DNA of 64,000 nucleotides from Kaistella antarctica. GTDB taxonomy: Bacteria > Bacteroidota > Bacteroidia > Flavobacteriales > Weeksellaceae. This document shows, in pieces, positions 36,755 to 44,821 of this stretch (position 1 is its first letter; each line of letters opens with the position of its first letter). Below the pieces are notes generated by a model. That model did no database searches and was not told the origin of the DNA. It saw nothing but the letters and a program-made list of their open reading frames with translations. The position numbers and the translations under genes are program-made. The stretch is from contig NZ_FOIX01000001.1 of assembly GCF_900109615.1 (NCBI RefSeq), positions 868,001-932,000 of the forward strand, in the 5' to 3' direction.

Positions 36755-38038
36755 ATGAAAAAAATAACTTTGATATTGACTCTATTAATCGCCAATGCTT
36801 ACGATGCCCAGTTTAAAATCAGTGTGGAGGTACCTCAGTCGTTTACTCCTTCTGAAGTTTATCTTTATACGCTAAATGGCTCCAAAGATGTCTTGAACAG
36901 CAAACAAATAAAGAAAGAAAGCTCTTGGCAAATCAATGTGGCTAAAACGTATTCGGGAATGATGAAATTATATTTTCCCGAAATTAATGCATCAGTCAAT
37001 TTTATCTCAGAAAATAAGGACGTCAAAATGAGATTTGAAACGGAGAAAGATAAGATTGTCAACATCGATTACCTCGACGAGGCTAACTTTGCCATGAATC
37101 AGATGCAAGATATTCAGCAAAAAAAAGAATTTATCTTGCCAGCATTATATCAAATTAAAGAATACTATAAGCAAAAAAGCGATTTTGGGACCGCTCTTGA
37201 CAATGAGGTCAATCGTCTTTCAACTCAAACTTCAACCTTAAATAAATTTCCTTTCGTAACTTTCTACAGTACAAACTATGATAAATTTGTAGAGAAAAGC
37301 GCCAACAAAAAGCCTATTTCTCACGAAGATATAATTGATTTTTTAAATAAATCAAACGAAATGCTTGAGAGTTCTTCTCTCATGAGACCCGTTCTTGTTG
37401 CCTATTTAAATGCCGGATCAAAGTCTACGGTAGCTGCGGAGGTTGATAAATTGCTAAAGACGCTGAATGTGGAAACACCGCGCGGACAAACCGTTCTTTC
37501 AGAACTTATTGAAATCTTCAATACGTATGGAATGCAGGATTTGAAGGACAAATATCTCACCGAAGCCAAGAATCTAAAATGCACCATTAATGAGCGATTA
37601 ACAAGCACGATTGCCACCAATATGAATACAGAAATCGGTGCTGTTTTTCCAAATTATGTTTTTAATAGAGCCTCTAATACTAAGTCTAAATCCCTTCATG
37701 ATATCAAAGCCGATAAAAAGGTTATTATTTTCTGGGCTTCTACGTGTTCGCACTGCGAAACTGACTTACCGAAGATCATTGAGAAGTACAAAGCGATAAA
37801 AGATTTGAAAGCTGAAGTTATTGCATTTTCTTTAGACAGTGATCTAGCAACTTACGAAAGCAAGGTTAAAATGCTGCCTTGGATCAATGATTCAGAATTA
37901 AAAGGGTGGAATAGTTCATACTCAGAGATTTACAATATTAATGCTACGCCAAGTTATTTTATTTTAGATAGCGCCAATAAAATCATTGCTAAACCTAATC
38001 ATGCGGCAGATGTAATTTCTTATTTAAACTTAAAGTAA
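36755..38038 (+). CDS. TlpA-like thioredoxin-fold secreted protein
   Basis: A 427-residue exported protein. Signal peptide MKKITLILTLLIANAYDAQ fixes the start at ATG 36755. Residues about 20-110 resemble a DUF4369-type beta domain, followed by a helical region to about 285. The C-terminal thioredoxin-like domain has FWASTCSHCETDLPK, a CxxC of the CSHC type, and the cis-Pro in NATPSYFIL. This is the architecture of periplasmic TlpA-family disulfide reductases; the partner is unknown. TATATTTA just upstream gives a very short leader. Confidence 0.82.
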   Translation: MKKITLILTLLIANAYDAQFKISVEVPQSFTPSEVYLYTLNGSKDVLNSKQIKKESSWQINVAKTYSGMMKLYFPEINASVNFISENKDVKMRFETEKDKIVNIDYLDEANFAMNQMQDIQQKKEFILPALYQIKEYYKQKSDFGTALDNEVNRLSTQTSTLNKFPFVTFYSTNYDKFVEKSANKKPISHEDIIDFLNKSNEMLESSSLMRPVLVAYLNAGSKSTVAAEVDKLLKTLNVETPRGQTVLSELIEIFNTYGMQDLKDKYLTEAKNLKCTINERLTSTIATNMNTEIGAVFPNYVFNRASNTKSKSLHDIKADKKVIIFWASTCSHCETDLPKIIEKYKAIKDLKAEVIAFSLDSDLATYESKVKMLPWINDSELKGWNSSYSEIYNINATPSYFILDSANKIIAKPNHAADVISYLNLK

Positions 38039-38040
38039 TC

Positions 38041-38072
38041 TTTTGCCACCTCGTAAAATATTTTTATATTTG
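38041..38072 (+). promoter_or_regulatory. Consensus promoter for tRNA-Met
   Basis: TTTTG (38041-38045), a 19-base spacer and TATATTTG (38065-38072) lie 14 bases before the tRNA. Confidence 0.88.
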
Positions 38073-38086
38073 CACCACCTTAAAAA

Positions 38087-38160
38087 GGCGAGGTAGCTCA
38101 GTCGGTTAGAGCGCAGGATTCATAACCCTGAGGTCACGGGTTCAATTCCCGTCTTCGCTA
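38087..38160 (+). tRNA. tRNA-Met (CAT), elongator type
   Basis: A 74-base cloverleaf with D arm GCTC/GAGC, anticodon loop TTCATAA, and T arm ACGGG/CCCGT. The acceptor stem pairs GGCGAGG with CTTCGCT, including wobble at 1-72 and 6-67, with discriminator A. The anticodon stem has an A31-C39 mismatch and lacks the three G-C pairs and the 1-72 mismatch of an initiator, so elongator Met (or Ile2 if the wobble C is lysidinylated). CCA is not encoded; the CCA-adding enzyme at 43328 would supply it. Confidence 0.92.
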
Positions 38161-38162
38161 CA

Positions 38163-38192
38163 AAAGTCCAGTTTTATACTGGACTTTTTTTT
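38163..38192 (+). terminator. Intrinsic terminator of tRNA-Met
   Basis: AAAGTCCAG pairs with CTGGACTTT around TTTTATA, followed by T run. Confidence 0.9.
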
Positions 38193-38417
38193 GCCCTAAA
38201 ATCATTATTCAGATCTGTATTAATTATAGTAGATATATTGAATATTCTTAATTAAAAAAAACTTCGGCCTTTAAAAAGTCTCATTGCTTGCATCCTTTGA
38301 ATTAAGCAATTAACTGACAATTTTATTGATACATTAATAACCTTTTTTGCCATATGTTATTAGTAGTTTATCGATACTTTTTTCACTATAAAATTTAACT
38401 ATTTTTAATAAAAAATG
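38193..38417. other. Intergenic stretch without a gene
   Basis: About 225 AT-rich bases between the tRNA terminator and the candidate small-RNA promoter. Only very short open frames (14 codons or fewer). I see no repeat or hairpin of note. Confidence 0.5.
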
Positions 38418-38449
38418 TTTGGGTATAAGGATATTTAGTTTTACATTTA
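38418..38449 (+). promoter_or_regulatory. Near-consensus promoter for a candidate small RNA
   Basis: TTTG (38418-38421), a 20-base spacer and TACATTTA (38442-38449). The last base of the -7 box deviates (A for G), a variant also seen before the genes at 36755 and 52614. Confidence 0.5.
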
Positions 38450-38453
38450 CAAC

Positions 38454-38545
38454 GTTTTAATAATGGTTTTGCCCTATTAAAACAATAAATTTTTTTTCAT
38501 CATTTGTGTTTTTAGAATCGCATCGTAAGGTGCGATTCTTTTTAT
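38454..38545 (+). ncRNA. Candidate intergenic small RNA, about 90 nt
   Basis: No gene on the plus strand ends here, yet two hairpins follow a promoter. Hairpin 1 pairs GTTTTAATA (38454-38462) with TATTAAAAC (38475-38483) and is followed by an AT-rich T tract. Hairpin 2 is an 11-bp stem AGAATCGCATC with GGTGCGATTCT, a GTAA loop and T run, a full intrinsic terminator (38514-38543). The predicted start site falls at the first base of hairpin 1. On the minus strand hairpin 2 has no T run, so it is not the terminator of the DUF3810 gene. Family unknown. Confidence 0.5.
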
Positions 38546-38551
38546 TTATAT

Positions 38552-39613
38552 CTACTTAATTCGCTGATAACGAACAAGCAGATCAATAAAATAGGAATAG
38601 GTAATACTTCCTTCTTGGTGATTGCTTTTTAAGAATAGGTCATTAGTAAAACCAAAAAACACCTCCAGAAATCCTTTGTGTTTCATGACAAAAAGCTTCT
38701 CAGCCAGTCGGTCGCGTTTCATTTCAGGGGAATAGTTTTCTAAAATTTCTTTAACAAATTCTGGATCACGCTCACTTAAAGAATTAAGAAGAGATTTTAA
38801 AACAAAATATTCCGTGCTATACCTTAAATCCTTATTTAAAGATTGTTGGCCCATTAAAAACCCAACAAAATTAGCTTCTTGCTCTTTTGCATAACCAAGC
38901 TGGTGTGCGCTCTCATGCGCTAAGGTGAAAGGAATATAGGTTGATGGCAGTTCCGAATTATATTGTGCTTCTGCCGTGAAGGGATTGTAATAGCCGAGAA
39001 TTCCCGTGTAGCTCATAACGGGCTTAAACAAGCTGGGTTTAAATGCCCGAATGCCTGTTTCTTTCTTGTCATTGATAAAGGATGGTAGCTTTGCTTGGTT
39101 CCTTAATATTTCATCTTTTACAGATGTTAGATCCGAAATCATGAAGACGCCACTGCGATCTTCTTTTACCGATGCTCGTGCAATCTTACATCTTGCTAAA
39201 TACTCTAAAGTAAGACGCTTTAAGTCATCTGACTTTATTTCTTTTTCAGGGAGTTTTTCAATGAGTGGCTTTTGAAAGTATAACATTCCCCAAGAAATCT
39301 GGTAGGTCAGATAGACGATATTTAAAAAGATTAAAAATCTGAGTGAGTACGTTTTTCTACTTTCCTTTTTTAAAATTTTAAAAAAGAAGAACAATAAGAA
39401 AACAAATAACAGAATATACAGAACATCGCCAACCGAAAATGGGACTAAAGACAATAGCTTCTGATGCATACCTTTTTGATATTCAAAAACGCTTTCAAAA
39501 ATAGTAACGATAAAATTAACTTGCGAAAAAACTAAAAACAAAACAAATTGGGCAAGTAATAAACCTGCCCAAAATCTTTTTTTATTGTAATAAGTAAATT
39601 TTTTAGTGCGCAC
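38552..39613 (-). CDS. DUF3810 family membrane metallopeptidase-like protein
   Basis: A 353-residue protein with three N-terminal TM helices (about 12-32, 62-82, 92-112) and a soluble domain containing LAHESAHQLGYAKEQEANF, with the zinc motif HESAH at 233-237 and a downstream Glu that could be the third ligand. This is the DUF3810 layout; proteolysis is plausible but unproven. The start is GTG at 39613, overlapping the stop of the MFS gene by 11 bases, so it is coupled to that transporter. No ATG precedes TM1. Confidence 0.82.
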   Translation of the reverse strand: MRTKKFTYYNKKRFWAGLLLAQFVLFLVFSQVNFIVTIFESVFEYQKGMHQKLLSLVPFSVGDVLYILLFVFLLFFFFKILKKESRKTYSLRFLIFLNIVYLTYQISWGMLYFQKPLIEKLPEKEIKSDDLKRLTLEYLARCKIARASVKEDRSGVFMISDLTSVKDEILRNQAKLPSFINDKKETGIRAFKPSLFKPVMSYTGILGYYNPFTAEAQYNSELPSTYIPFTLAHESAHQLGYAKEQEANFVGFLMGQQSLNKDLRYSTEYFVLKSLLNSLSERDPEFVKEILENYSPEMKRDRLAEKLFVMKHKGFLEVFFGFTNDLFLKSNHQEGSITYSYFIDLLVRYQRIK

Positions 39614-41366
39614 TGTCTTCGATTTCTCCCATAATAATACCCTGTTTTTTCAGGATTTTTGGGGTGATAAAGCCATAAAAGGCAACATAGATAAAACAAA
39701 CTATAGGAACAACATAAGAAAAATGCGTCCAGGTGAGACCCATAATTCCTGCTTTGTCTGTAAGATCAAAATCACAAATGTATCCTTGAACCAAAGGAAT
39801 AATTCCTCCACCTAAAATCATCATAATTAAGAATGACGATGCTTTCCCGGTGTTTTTTCCTAGACCCGCAATAGCAAGATCGAAGATGGCTGGCCACATA
39901 ATCGAGCAAAAAAGGCCACCAGAAATGAAGAAATATTTGGCGATTTCTTTGTCTGGATAAACCAATCCTAAGAACATCATCACAGCGCCGGCTATTCCAA
40001 AAATCATCAATGTTTTACCAGCATTTTTTCCGCCTATGAAACTCATAATAATGAAAGCTACAATCCAAATTGCGTATATGTAGAATTGAGATACGCTTCT
40101 ACCACTCAGTTCATTGGCAATGATAATGATAATAAAGGCAATGAAGGGAACAATAAATTTAAGTACCATGTTGGATATTTTAGAAATATTAAAAACATTG
40201 ATACTTCCATTCCATCGGCCAATCATTAAACTGCCCCAATATAAGGACACAAAGGGCGCAATATTATATTCTAATACGCCACCAAACTCTTTTGTATGAA
40301 GCAAAGCAGGCAGGTTACTAATAATCGAAACTTCTACACCTACGTACAGAAAAATTGCCAGCATACCCAAATAGAGTTGAGGATACTTTAAAACACTAAA
40401 CTTTTCAGAACCTTCGTCAATGATTGCTTCCTCCTCTTTTGCAGGATCTTCTATTTTAGAAAAAAGCATGAAAATCGCCACCAATATAAATGCGATACCC
40501 AGAACGATGAAAGGTGTTTTTACTAATTTCAAATGCTCTTTCACAAAACCGATCGGGTAACTAATGTTGGTAGAACGCTGTTTGATTTCACCAAGTTTGG
40601 TTGAGTAAGCATCGACTTGGGATTCATCTGCAGAAGCATTTTGATCAATGGAAGTCATTTCCTTCTCCAGATCACTGATGTTTGTTTGTACAATTGAAAT
40701 GACTTGATTCACCTTCGCCGGCTCGTCTTCATTATCAGTTCTTAATTCAAGAATGTTTTTTGAAAGTTCCTCTTTGTGAATTTGATATTCATTTTTTACA
40801 ACTTCAATTTTGGTTAAATTTTCATTCTTCGGTGTAGACTCTTCTTTGTTTCCCATCCCAAACAAAGCAATCCCAACGAGGATCGGTCCGATGGTCGTTC
40901 CTAAGGAATTGATTCCACCTGCCATGGTCAATCGATGGGCACCGGTTTGAGCACTTCCCATTTTTATGGCTAGTGGATTCGCAACAATTTGCTGAACAGA
41001 AAACCCTAATCCTACGATAAATAAAGCAGTTAAGAAAAACCAGAAACTAGCTGCAGACGCTGCTGGAACAAAGAGAAATGCTCCAATAGCAGAAATAACC
41101 AAACCGACCGCAAGAGTTTTTTTATACCCAAATTTTTGTAAAATATCAGTTTTAATCGAAATAATAAAGAAGATAACGGATCCCACAAAATAAGCAACGT
41201 AGAAAGCCCAAGCCACTAACTGACTCTGAACTTGTGACAGCACAAACCATTTTTTGAAAACCGGAATTAAAATATCATTACTCGCGGCTACAAATCCCCA
41301 AAAAAAGAAAACGACAATTAAGGAGAGAAATTGAGACCATTTGGTCTGTTGCTGGTTATTATTCAT
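39603..41366 (-). CDS. FucP-like sugar MFS transporter with a coiled-coil insert
   Basis: A 587-residue inner-membrane carrier, about 150 residues longer than typical FucP/GluP transporters. TM1-5 occupy about 11-170; TM6-12 run from about 284. The conserved FucP-type segments FFFWGFVAASNDIL and NPLAIKMG are present. Residues about 172-283 form a hydrophilic, Glu/Lys-rich predicted coiled coil inserted between TM5 and TM6, expected in the periplasm. I start at ATG 41366, since the longer frame uses a codon nine residues upstream. Substrate is probably a hexose or fucose-like sugar; the insert's role is unknown. Confidence 0.82.
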   Translation of the reverse strand: MNNNQQQTKWSQFLSLIVVFFFWGFVAASNDILIPVFKKWFVLSQVQSQLVAWAFYVAYFVGSVIFFIISIKTDILQKFGYKKTLAVGLVISAIGAFLFVPAASAASFWFFLTALFIVGLGFSVQQIVANPLAIKMGSAQTGAHRLTMAGGINSLGTTIGPILVGIALFGMGNKEESTPKNENLTKIEVVKNEYQIHKEELSKNILELRTDNEDEPAKVNQVISIVQTNISDLEKEMTSIDQNASADESQVDAYSTKLGEIKQRSTNISYPIGFVKEHLKLVKTPFIVLGIAFILVAIFMLFSKIEDPAKEEEAIIDEGSEKFSVLKYPQLYLGMLAIFLYVGVEVSIISNLPALLHTKEFGGVLEYNIAPFVSLYWGSLMIGRWNGSINVFNISKISNMVLKFIVPFIAFIIIIIANELSGRSVSQFYIYAIWIVAFIIMSFIGGKNAGKTLMIFGIAGAVMMFLGLVYPDKEIAKYFFISGGLFCSIMWPAIFDLAIAGLGKNTGKASSFLIMMILGGGIIPLVQGYICDFDLTDKAGIMGLTWTHFSYVVPIVCFIYVAFYGFITPKILKKQGIIMGEIEDSAH

Positions 41367-41412
41367 ACAATTATTATTAGTTAAGGAAAACAAATATACC
41401 TAATTTATTGCC

Positions 41413-42138
41413 TCAAATTGAGGATTCTAAAACATTTTTAATTTTATGATGTGCTTCTTCTTTTAGTGATATAATCGATTGGTTAGGCTCTATAATATCA
41501 TTAAAAAACACCTTTACTTTCCCTGGATGTCCCTTAGAATAATCGAAAGGAAACATCTTCTTTAAACCAGCAAACGTAAAAACTGCGATGGGCGCCTGAT
41601 ATTTTGAAGCAAGGGTAAAGGCGCCATCTTTAAAGGAATCGAGGATTACCGAAGTATCATCTGGAACACCACCTTCTGGAAAGATGACAATGCTTTGTCC
41701 TTCTTCCATTCTTTCGGCACAGCGGCGATAGACATCTGCGCGACTGCGAGCAGAAGTTCGGTCGACCATGACGCAGATTCTCTTGTAGATGATCCCGAAA
41801 ATAGGAATTTTTACCAGTTCTTTTTTACCAACATAAACCAGCGGATTGTGTGGCATTAAAATGCAAGGCAACATAACATCAATTATAGAGGTGTGGTTTG
41901 AAATAAAGACATACTGTCTATTTCTATCAATTTTCTTTTCGGTAAGATTGATCAGTTCATAGCGGAATCCCATGCCGTAAAACATGCCAAAACACCAAAG
42001 GCGCATAAAGAAATAGGCATGCGGATAATGTTCCTTTTTAATGGAGAAAAGCAAAACCGGAATCCCCATAACGATGGTTAAAACTGCTCCCAAAATCATC
42101 ATCCAACCTCGCCAGATATAGTTTAAAACTTTTATCAT
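41413..42138 (-). CDS. plsC: 1-acyl-sn-glycerol-3-phosphate acyltransferase
   Basis: Acylates lysophosphatidate to phosphatidate in phospholipid synthesis. The 241 residues have an N-terminal TM helix (about 12-32), the catalytic SNHTSIIDVMLP (HxxxxD) near 80 and the substrate motif FPEGGVP near 155, with the ordinary spacing. Ends 47 bases upstream of the MFS gene on the same strand; a gtrA-like gene lies just before it. Confidence 0.92.
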   Translation of the reverse strand: MIKVLNYIWRGWMMILGAVLTIVMGIPVLLFSIKKEHYPHAYFFMRLWCFGMFYGMGFRYELINLTEKKIDRNRQYVFISNHTSIIDVMLPCILMPHNPLVYVGKKELVKIPIFGIIYKRICVMVDRTSARSRADVYRRCAERMEEGQSIVIFPEGGVPDDTSVILDSFKDGAFTLASKYQAPIAVFTFAGLKKMFPFDYSKGHPGKVKVFFNDIIEPNQSIISLKEEAHHKIKNVLESSI

Positions 42139-42198
42139 TTATTTTTAAAAATTACTTTTTATCTAAATTATCAAATAGCTGTAAATCATTTTTACTGT

Positions 42199-42657
42199 TT
42201 AACCATTGAAAATAACTTTTTTCTTCAAGGTGTAGTTCAATATTGAAACCAGCAGAATCGCGGCTATTTTACTTAAAATTTCCTGACTAATTACCAAGAA
42301 TCCTAAATCAAGATGTTCTTTAAAGACTACTCTAAAGAAGACCTGAAAGAATGCTAAACTCAGTAAAGTAGAGAAGAATGAAATGATCATAAAGTAAACA
42401 AACTCTTTTCGTTTCGAATGTTTGCCCCGTTCGAAAACAAACCAGATGCTCAGAAAATAATTGGTAATAATTCCGCAGGTTGTAGAGAAGATATTACTTA
42501 AGGGAAAGTGAATCCCATGAAAGTTATTTTCCTGAGAAAAGATTAAAGGTAAATTAACGCTGAATCCTTTAAATGAACTAATTTCTACCACAGCACTCAG
42601 TACTCCCGCAAGCACGAAAAGTAAAACCTGTTTTTGTTTAAGTATAAGTTCCTTCAT
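42199..42657 (-). CDS. GtrA family membrane protein
   Basis: A 152-residue protein with four TM helices (about 13-33, 49-69, 86-108, 126-146), the GtrA layout: LFVLAGVLSAVVEISSF opens TM1, and TM2 carries FSTTCGIITNYFLSIWFVF. GtrA proteins are thought to flip lipid-linked sugars across the membrane for surface glycan or teichoic acid decoration. It lies 60 bases upstream of plsC on the same strand, so the pair may act on envelope lipids. Confidence 0.8.
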   Translation of the reverse strand: MKELILKQKQVLLFVLAGVLSAVVEISSFKGFSVNLPLIFSQENNFHGIHFPLSNIFSTTCGIITNYFLSIWFVFERGKHSKRKEFVYFMIISFFSTLLSLAFFQVFFRVVFKEHLDLGFLVISQEILSKIAAILLVSILNYTLKKKVIFNG

Positions 42658-42865
42658 CTTAGTAGCTGCAAATTTATAATTATATGTTAAACAATCAGAA
42701 AAACTTGTTAAAATATATTTTTAGTTCAAGATATTGTTTACTTTTAATTATTGAATCAGAATTCTTATAGGTTTAATTGATCAGTTTCAAGTAGTTAATA
42801 GATTGATTATCCTAATGTCCAGTAGAAAATCACCAAATCTATTAATGCAATTATTGATTATCAAA

Positions 42866-43117
42866 ATGACAACAGCAAGACCTTACAGAAAGTTTTTACC
42901 AGATCAAAAAAAAATTGAGGAATTAGAAAAAAATAGTCCTCGTTTTAAAAGAGTGTATGCAGAATATGAGCTAATGACCGATCAGCTGTGGGATATGGAA
43001 AATACGGATGGTCCTAATATTCCCGAAGATTTTGTGGAGGCTATTATCGTTCAAACGGAATATTTGGAAGACGAAATTACTCACTGGCTTTTGAATGAAA
43101 ATACATCTTCAAAGTAG
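42866..43117 (+). CDS. Small hypothetical protein
   Basis: An 83-residue acidic cytoplasmic protein with no family I recognise. It is mostly helical (KKIEELEKNSPRFKRVYAEY; DFVEAIIVQTEYLEDEITHW). The frame is open to a TTG at 42803; I choose ATG 42866 (MTTARPYRKF) as the first start after which the sequence looks coding, though ATG 42815 and 42845 are possible. Isolated; no promoter motif is obvious. Confidence 0.6.
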   Translation: MTTARPYRKFLPDQKKIEELEKNSPRFKRVYAEYELMTDQLWDMENTDGPNIPEDFVEAIIVQTEYLEDEITHWLLNENTSSK

Positions 43118-43276
43118 AACCGAAAATATTTCAAGAACTGCCAATGATTTTTTGAGTCAAAGTTTAGTAAGGTGAGTAACAGATCTCATTTTACCCCGAT
43201 GAGAACTATTGATTTTCTATGTTAAGTTTTAAGTTCTCCGATGGCACTTTAACTTTAATGAACCTGCGCTTTTCCT

Positions 43277-43284
43277 TATCTTTG
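43277..43284 (+). promoter_or_regulatory. -7 element for the CCA enzyme gene
   Basis: TATCTTTG with TTTA 19 bases upstream, 44 bases before the ATG at 43328. Confidence 0.5.
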
Positions 43285-43327
43285 CCTAAATTAAAAATTC
43301 GGTCTTTAGGGTTCGGACTTCAAGCTT

Positions 43328-44749
43328 ATGAATATCAATCTTACTCAAAATAAAAATTTCAAACTTTTCAAACTTATTTCAGAAGTTGCCGAAAAAAATG
43401 ATCAGACTGTTTTTATTGTTGGTGGTTATGTTCGAGATTTATTAATGAAGAGAAAAACACCAACCGATATTGATTTTGTTACCGAAAGCAACGGTATGTC
43501 GTTGGCAAAATCAATCGCCTCCGAAATTCAGCCTTCGCCCACAGTGACCATTTTCAAAAATTATGGCACGGCAATGTTTAAATTTCAAGGTCTTGATTTA
43601 GAATTTGTTGGTGCCCGAAAAGAAAGTTATGCTGAAGATTCCCGCAAGCCTTCCGTAGAAACCGGTACATTAGACGATGATCAAAAACGCCGGGACTTCA
43701 CCATTAACTCTTTGGCAATTTCTTTAAATAAAGAAAACTTTGGAGACTTGATTGATCCTTTTGATGGTGTTCTTGATATCAAAAAGAAAATTCTCCGTAC
43801 GCCTTTAGAACCCAGCCAAACTTATTCCGATGATCCTCTACGAATGATGCGCGCGATTCGTTTTGCTTCAACCTTAAATTTCACCATCGAAGAAGATTCT
43901 CTGAAGGCGATAAAGCAAGAGGTGGACAGAGTCAAAATCGTTTCTATGGAAAGGATTATGGTTGAATTTAATAAAATTATGCTCTCAGAAAAACCTTCTG
44001 TTGGTTTAAAATTAATGGAGGAAACAGGCATTTTAGATTTAGTCATGCCCGAACTTACCGCCCTAAAAGGCATCGAAGAGGTTGACGGACAAACCCACAA
44101 AGACAATTTTTGGCACACCTTAGAAGTTGTTGATAATATTTCCAAACATACCGAAAATCTTTGGCTCAGATGGGCAGCTCTGCTACACGACGTGGGGAAA
44201 GCGCCAACCAAGAAATTTTTAGATGGAAGCGGCTGGACTTTTCACGGTCATGAATTCCTGGGTTCTAAAATGGTGAAGTCCCTTTTTTATCGTTTAAAAT
44301 TACCCTTAGGAAACGATATGAAATATGTTCAGAAGCTGGTTAAACTTTCATCGCGACCGATTGCTTTAATTGATGACGGAACTTCTGATTCTGCGCTGCG
44401 AAGACTTTTGTTTGATGCTGGCGAAGATTTAGAAGATTTATTTATTTTGAACAAAGCCGATATTACCACTAAAAATTCCTCAAAGCAGGCAAAGTTTAAA
44501 AAGAATTTTGAATATGTCGCTTCGAAAATTAAAGAGGTGGAAGAGAAAGATCAAGTTCGAAATTTTCAACCGCCCATTTCTGGTGAAGAGATTATGGAAC
44601 TCTTTAATTTAAAACCCGGCAGAGAAATCGGAATTTTAAAAGAGAAAGTAAAAGAAGCTATTTTGGAAGGCGAAATTGGAAATGATAAAGACGAAGCGAG
44701 AAATTTCGTAATCAAAGAAGGCGAAACTTTAGGCCTAATTCTCGCCTAA
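43328..44749 (+). CDS. cca: CCA tRNA nucleotidyltransferase with HD domain
   Basis: Adds CCA to tRNA 3' ends; expected to act on the CCA-less tRNA-Met in this window. The 473 residues start with the class II nucleotidyltransferase head: FIVGGYVRDLLM near 30 and the catalytic Asp pair in TDIDFV near 58. The basic and fingers segments follow, then an HD domain with LLHDVGKAP near 287. A poly(A) polymerase role is the alternative, but the HD tail favours CCA addition. Confidence 0.9.
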   Translation: MNINLTQNKNFKLFKLISEVAEKNDQTVFIVGGYVRDLLMKRKTPTDIDFVTESNGMSLAKSIASEIQPSPTVTIFKNYGTAMFKFQGLDLEFVGARKESYAEDSRKPSVETGTLDDDQKRRDFTINSLAISLNKENFGDLIDPFDGVLDIKKKILRTPLEPSQTYSDDPLRMMRAIRFASTLNFTIEEDSLKAIKQEVDRVKIVSMERIMVEFNKIMLSEKPSVGLKLMEETGILDLVMPELTALKGIEEVDGQTHKDNFWHTLEVVDNISKHTENLWLRWAALLHDVGKAPTKKFLDGSGWTFHGHEFLGSKMVKSLFYRLKLPLGNDMKYVQKLVKLSSRPIALIDDGTSDSALRRLLFDAGEDLEDLFILNKADITTKNSSKQAKFKKNFEYVASKIKEVEEKDQVRNFQPPISGEEIMELFNLKPGREIGILKEKVKEAILEGEIGNDKDEARNFVIKEGETLGLILA

Positions 44750-44771
44750 TACATTTTAGAAAAAAAGCAAA

Positions 44772-44804
44772 AGCCCTTTCAAATATCTTTGAAAGGGCTC
44801 TTTA
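44772..44804. terminator. Bidirectional terminator between cca and the btuG-like gene
   Basis: A perfect 12-bp stem AGCCCTTTCAAA/TTTGAAAGGGCT with loop TATC, T-rich on both strands, between two convergent genes. Confidence 0.92.
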
Positions 44805-44821
44805 ATTACAAAGAAAAACTG

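Noticed and set aside
38514..38545. Terminator of the DUF3810 gene on the minus strand
   Set aside because: On that strand the stem is followed by A-rich sequence, not a T run; it acts on the plus strand only.
43822..44211. 129-codon minus-strand frame inside cca
   Set aside because: A shadow of the CCA enzyme gene, with no domain or start signal of its own.
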